Part shown: positions 6,531-8,640 of the stretch, in pieces
How the letters are laid out: every line of letters starts with the position of its first letter
How positions within the stretch are numbered: the first letter of the stretch is position 1
Assembly (NCBI GenBank): GCA_020697475.1
Contig: JAJFMO010000123.1
Coordinates: 1 to 8,640, forward strand
Reading direction: 5' to 3'
Origin: Paenibacillaceae bacterium
GTDB taxonomy: Bacteria > Bacillota > Bacilli > Paenibacillales > NBRC-103111
Length of the DNA: 8,640 nt
The notes under the pieces: generated by a model
Told to the model about the DNA's origin: nothing
Seen by the model: only the letters and a program-made list of their open reading frames with translations
Databases searched by the model: none
Translations under genes and position numbers: made by a program

Positions 6531-7863
6531 CGTTTTCGGCAATTTTCTGATTGGCGCTTTCTTCTGCATCCCTAAGCGCCGTATTGACATCTTTCAAGCC
6601 TTGGGCATAGTCCCGGAAGCTGATCACCATGGCGTTGCGGGCGAAGCTGTCGTCGGGGTGAAGGTCTACCGGTCGAGTGATTTCATTTTTGAAAAAGGCG
6701 GCAATATTCTTTCCCTTCAACACGTCCAGATCCAACCCAAACTGCTGGCGGATTTGCGGGTTGTTCAGCGAGGTCATGTTCCCGTTCCGGGTACGGACGG
6801 TCTGGATTTCATCGGAAACGATGTAATTGGCCACCTGGAAAGCCCAATCCGGATTTTTGGCGGCAGGTGTGATCTGGATCAAGTGAAACGGGGGAATCCC
6901 GCCGTGCGGTTCCTGGGGGAAGAACGGGGTTGTCACCATGTCCCAATTCAACCCGTTCACTTCTGCATCCGGCAGCATATTGAAGATGCCTTGCGATTCG
7001 TCCATCGCCAACACTTTGTCTTTGAAAAACAAATCCCAATCCTTGTTCATCAAGTCCTTCGTAAGCTGGTTGCCCTCGATATCGTAGAAGCTTTTCATCG
7101 TCGTCATCCACAGCTTCCAGCCGTCGGTGTTCACTTTCGCTTTGCCTGTCGCCTTGTCGATCAGCGGCAGCGACAACTGATTGACGTTGGCCAAATAGCC
7201 GTGCTTGAAATCAAAACCGCGGTAATGGACGCCGCCGTCGGCACGCGTCGCTTTCTTGGCCAGATCGAGCGTATCGCTCCAGCTCATGCTGTCTCGGGGG
7301 TACGGAATGCCGAATTTGTCGAAAATGTCTTTGTTATACAGGAGAGAGTTCAGTTTGATGTTGTCAGGAAACCCGAACAATTCTCCTTTGTCGGAAAGGG
7401 ATTGAACGGATTTCAGTAAAGCGGGGTCGAATTTTTTCAGGTCAACCTGATATTTTTTGACGAGCGGCTGCATGTCCATAAATAACTTGAGCTGATACAC
7501 CGTCGACACATTGCCGTTCGAGTAGTACACAATGTCCGGGACATCGCCCGCTGCGACCGCATCAGCCAGCTTGCTGCCTTTGCTGTCGGCTAAAAACTTC
7601 AAACTTACGTTGGGGAATTTTCGGTTGACGGGCGCGGCGATCGTTTGGTTGAACTCGTCCTCCGTCGTCTGCGACAAGTTGTAAAACGTCAGCGTAACCG
7701 GGGACATGTCGGCCGGCGGGGATGCTTGGGGACGGGCAGCCGATTCCGGCGTTGGATTCGGTGTAACGGGTGAAGGTTGAGCGGTTTGGCCGCTGCATGC
7801 GGTAAGGCCCAGTAAGATCGAAGCCAGAACAATAACATGTCGGGAAAAGATGAGATGATTCAT
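6523..7863 (-). CDS. Extracellular solute-binding lipoprotein SBP1 (ABC carbohydrate importer, family 1 type)
   Basis: This 446-residue protein has a short signal peptide with a hydrophobic core (about 10-20) and lipobox LTAC (Cys23), followed by a Pro/Ala-rich linker (about 24-53) and a bilobed binding domain starting near SPVTLTFYN. It fits the family-1 substrate-binding lipoproteins of ABC sugar importers and should deliver an oligosaccharide to a permease that is not in this window. LLYNKDIFDKFG (174-185), the PYP-DSM motif and the C-terminal N-ALRDAEE segment match SBP2. The ATG at 7861-7863 has AGGAGG at 7871-7876, 7 nt upstream, the strongest ribosome site in the window. The gene starts 21 nt after the GH29-like gene and is followed after 8 nt by the sulfatase, so the three are probably one operon. 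The link to a sulfatase suggests a sulfated oligosaccharide ligand, which is inference. Confidence 0.94.
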   Translation of the reverse strand: MNHLIFSRHVIVLASILLGLTACSGQTAQPSPVTPNPTPESAARPQASPPADMSPVTLTFYNLSQTTEDEFNQTIAAPVNRKFPNVSLKFLADSKGSKLADAVAAGDVPDIVYYSNGNVSTVYQLKLFMDMQPLVKKYQVDLKKFDPALLKSVQSLSDKGELFGFPDNIKLNSLLYNKDIFDKFGIPYPRDSMSWSDTLDLAKKATRADGGVHYRGFDFKHGYLANVNQLSLPLIDKATGKAKVNTDGWKLWMTTMKSFYDIEGNQLTKDLMNKDWDLFFKDKVLAMDESQGIFNMLPDAEVNGLNWDMVTTPFFPQEPHGGIPPFHLIQITPAAKNPDWAFQVANYIVSDEIQTVRTRNGNMTSLNNPQIRQQFGLDLDVLKGKNIAAFFKNEITRPVDLHPDDSFARNAMVISFRDYAQGLKDVNTALRDAEESANQKIAENER

Positions 7864-7870
7864 TTTGCCC

Positions 7871-7876
7871 CCTCCT
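7871..7876 (-). promoter_or_regulatory. Strong ribosome binding site of SBP1
   Basis: A perfect AGGAGG, extended by further G residues, is 7 nt from the SBP1 ATG at 7863. It fits the high expression expected of a binding protein relative to its enzymes. Confidence 0.75.
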
Positions 7877-7884
7877 CGTATCTC

Positions 7885-8640
7885 TTAAGATCTGACAACA
7901 CTTCGAACATAGCGCATCAACTCAAGCGTTTCGGGATTGACGAACGGCCGATCTCTCGTTACATCCTGGGAAATCAGCATGTTCATCGTGAGCGGCACGT
8001 TGGCCTCTGCGCATACCTGGACATAATCGGCCAATGGCTGCGCGGAATGGGCGGGTTTTGGCCACTCCCCGTCGGCCGGTTGGTTGACGAGCGCCCACTT
8101 TCCCGGTTCCAACGTGAAACTATAGTGCTGCAACAAATTCGCGTACTGGCCGTCCGGGGCGAACAAGTCCGGGGAGGCTGCGTGTCTTAAGTGGGCGTGA
8201 TTGTCTGATGCGAGCAGGTCCCCAAACAGTGTGACACTTGGCCGGGTACCCGGGTTAAAGGCGATCAGCCGTTGCGGGTTGCCTGCCTTCAAGGCGCGGG
8301 TCAGCCGTTCCCACGGAAAGTCAGTCGGATAAATCCATTTGTGGGCGTCGTCGATGAACCAGCCGGCCACGCGCGCTCCATAGCGCTCGTTGATTTCCTG
8401 ATGGATCGTACACAGATCGTCGAACCACGGCATCTCCCCGACACTGGAATGGTAATAGAGCATCAATCGGATGTTGCGTTGGTGCAGGGCGTCGGCGATT
8501 TCGCCGATGAGATCGCGCTTCGTCGTATGCCCGAGCAAAATTCGTTCAATCGCTTCAATCGGAGCGGGAAAATATTGTGGTCCGTGCGTCGTGGTAAAGA
8601 TCACCCAAGCCGCACCGGTCTCCTCCACCATGTCCGCGAC
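7885..8640 (-). CDS. GH29-like (alpha-L-fucosidase-type) glycosidase, 5' end cut by window edge
   Basis: The last 251 residues are visible; the frame stays open to the right edge, so the true start is outside. The visible part looks like the second half of a TIM barrel of alpha-L-fucosidase type: ADMVEETGAAWVIFTTTHG (2-20) matches the family's strand ending in a T-KH-like motif, KRDLIGEIADAL (41-52) matches the RDLVGE helix, RLMLYYHSS (58-66) matches the following strand, and GWFIDDA (93-99) sits where GH29 enzymes have the W-D nucleophile motif. The protein ends soon after the barrel (NPETLELMRYVRSVV), without the C-terminal beta-sandwich common in GH29. The usual KHHDGF motif is replaced by TTHG, so specificity may differ from fucose. 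The gene is 21 nt upstream of SBP1 and likely the first visible gene of the same operon. The fold assignment is fairly firm, the fucosidase activity is not. Confidence 0.75.
   Translation of the reverse strand, partial: VADMVEETGAAWVIFTTTHGPQYFPAPIEAIERILLGHTTKRDLIGEIADALHQRNIRLMLYYHSSVGEMPWFDDLCTIHQEINERYGARVAGWFIDDAHKWIYPTDFPWERLTRALKAGNPQRLIAFNPGTRPSVTLFGDLLASDNHAHLRHAASPDLFAPDGQYANLLQHYSFTLEPGKWALVNQPADGEWPKPAHSAQPLADYVQVCAEANVPLTMNMLISQDVTRDRPFVNPETLELMRYVRSVVRS

Noticed and set aside
5675..6550. A 291-codon open frame on the plus strand opposite the sulfatase
   Set aside because: The sulfatase motifs lie on the other strand, and this frame shows no domain and an arginine-rich composition typical of shadow frames.
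6601..7419. A 272-codon open frame on the plus strand opposite SBP1
   Set aside because: SBP1 has a lipobox, ribosome site and a paralogue in the window; the antisense frame has none of these.

Overview
The window comes from a high-G+C Gram-positive bacterium, most likely a member of the Paenibacillaceae (Paenibacillus or Cohnella type). This is inferred from the paralogous sugar-binding lipoproteins with SPase II lipoboxes, purine-rich ribosome binding sites close to AGGAGG, a glycan-utilisation cluster, and a TAACGGTTG...CTATTT intergenic repeat that resembles dispersed repeats I remember from that family. No rRNA, tRNA, transposase, CRISPR or phage gene was seen.

All six genes lie on the minus strand and are read from the right edge to the left. 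In transcription order they are: (1) the 3' part of a GH29-like (alpha-L-fucosidase-type) glycosidase, cut by the right edge; (2) a solute-binding lipoprotein, SBP1; (3) a formylglycine-type sulfatase with no signal peptide; (4) a large right-handed parallel beta-helix protein, beta-helix A, possibly GH141-like; (5) a 232-bp gap holding four copies of a short repeat as nested inverted pairs; (6) a second solute-binding lipoprotein, SBP2, paralogous to SBP1; (7) the 5' part of a second beta-helix protein, beta-helix B, paralogous to A and cut by the left edge. Genes 1-4 are separated by only 8-21 nt and look like one operon. SBP2 and beta-helix B are 14 nt apart and form a second SBP/beta-helix pair.

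Working model (inference): the lipoproteins capture an oligosaccharide at the cell surface for an ABC importer encoded elsewhere. The sulfatase and beta-helix enzymes have no export signals, so they would act in the cytoplasm, removing sulfate and cleaving or trimming the chain, with the GH29-like enzyme removing a terminal sugar such as fucose. The combination points to a sulfated, possibly fucose-containing glycan, but the sequence alone does not fix the substrate. The SBP/beta-helix pair occurs twice, with a sulfatase in only one copy, which suggests duplication and divergence for related substrates.
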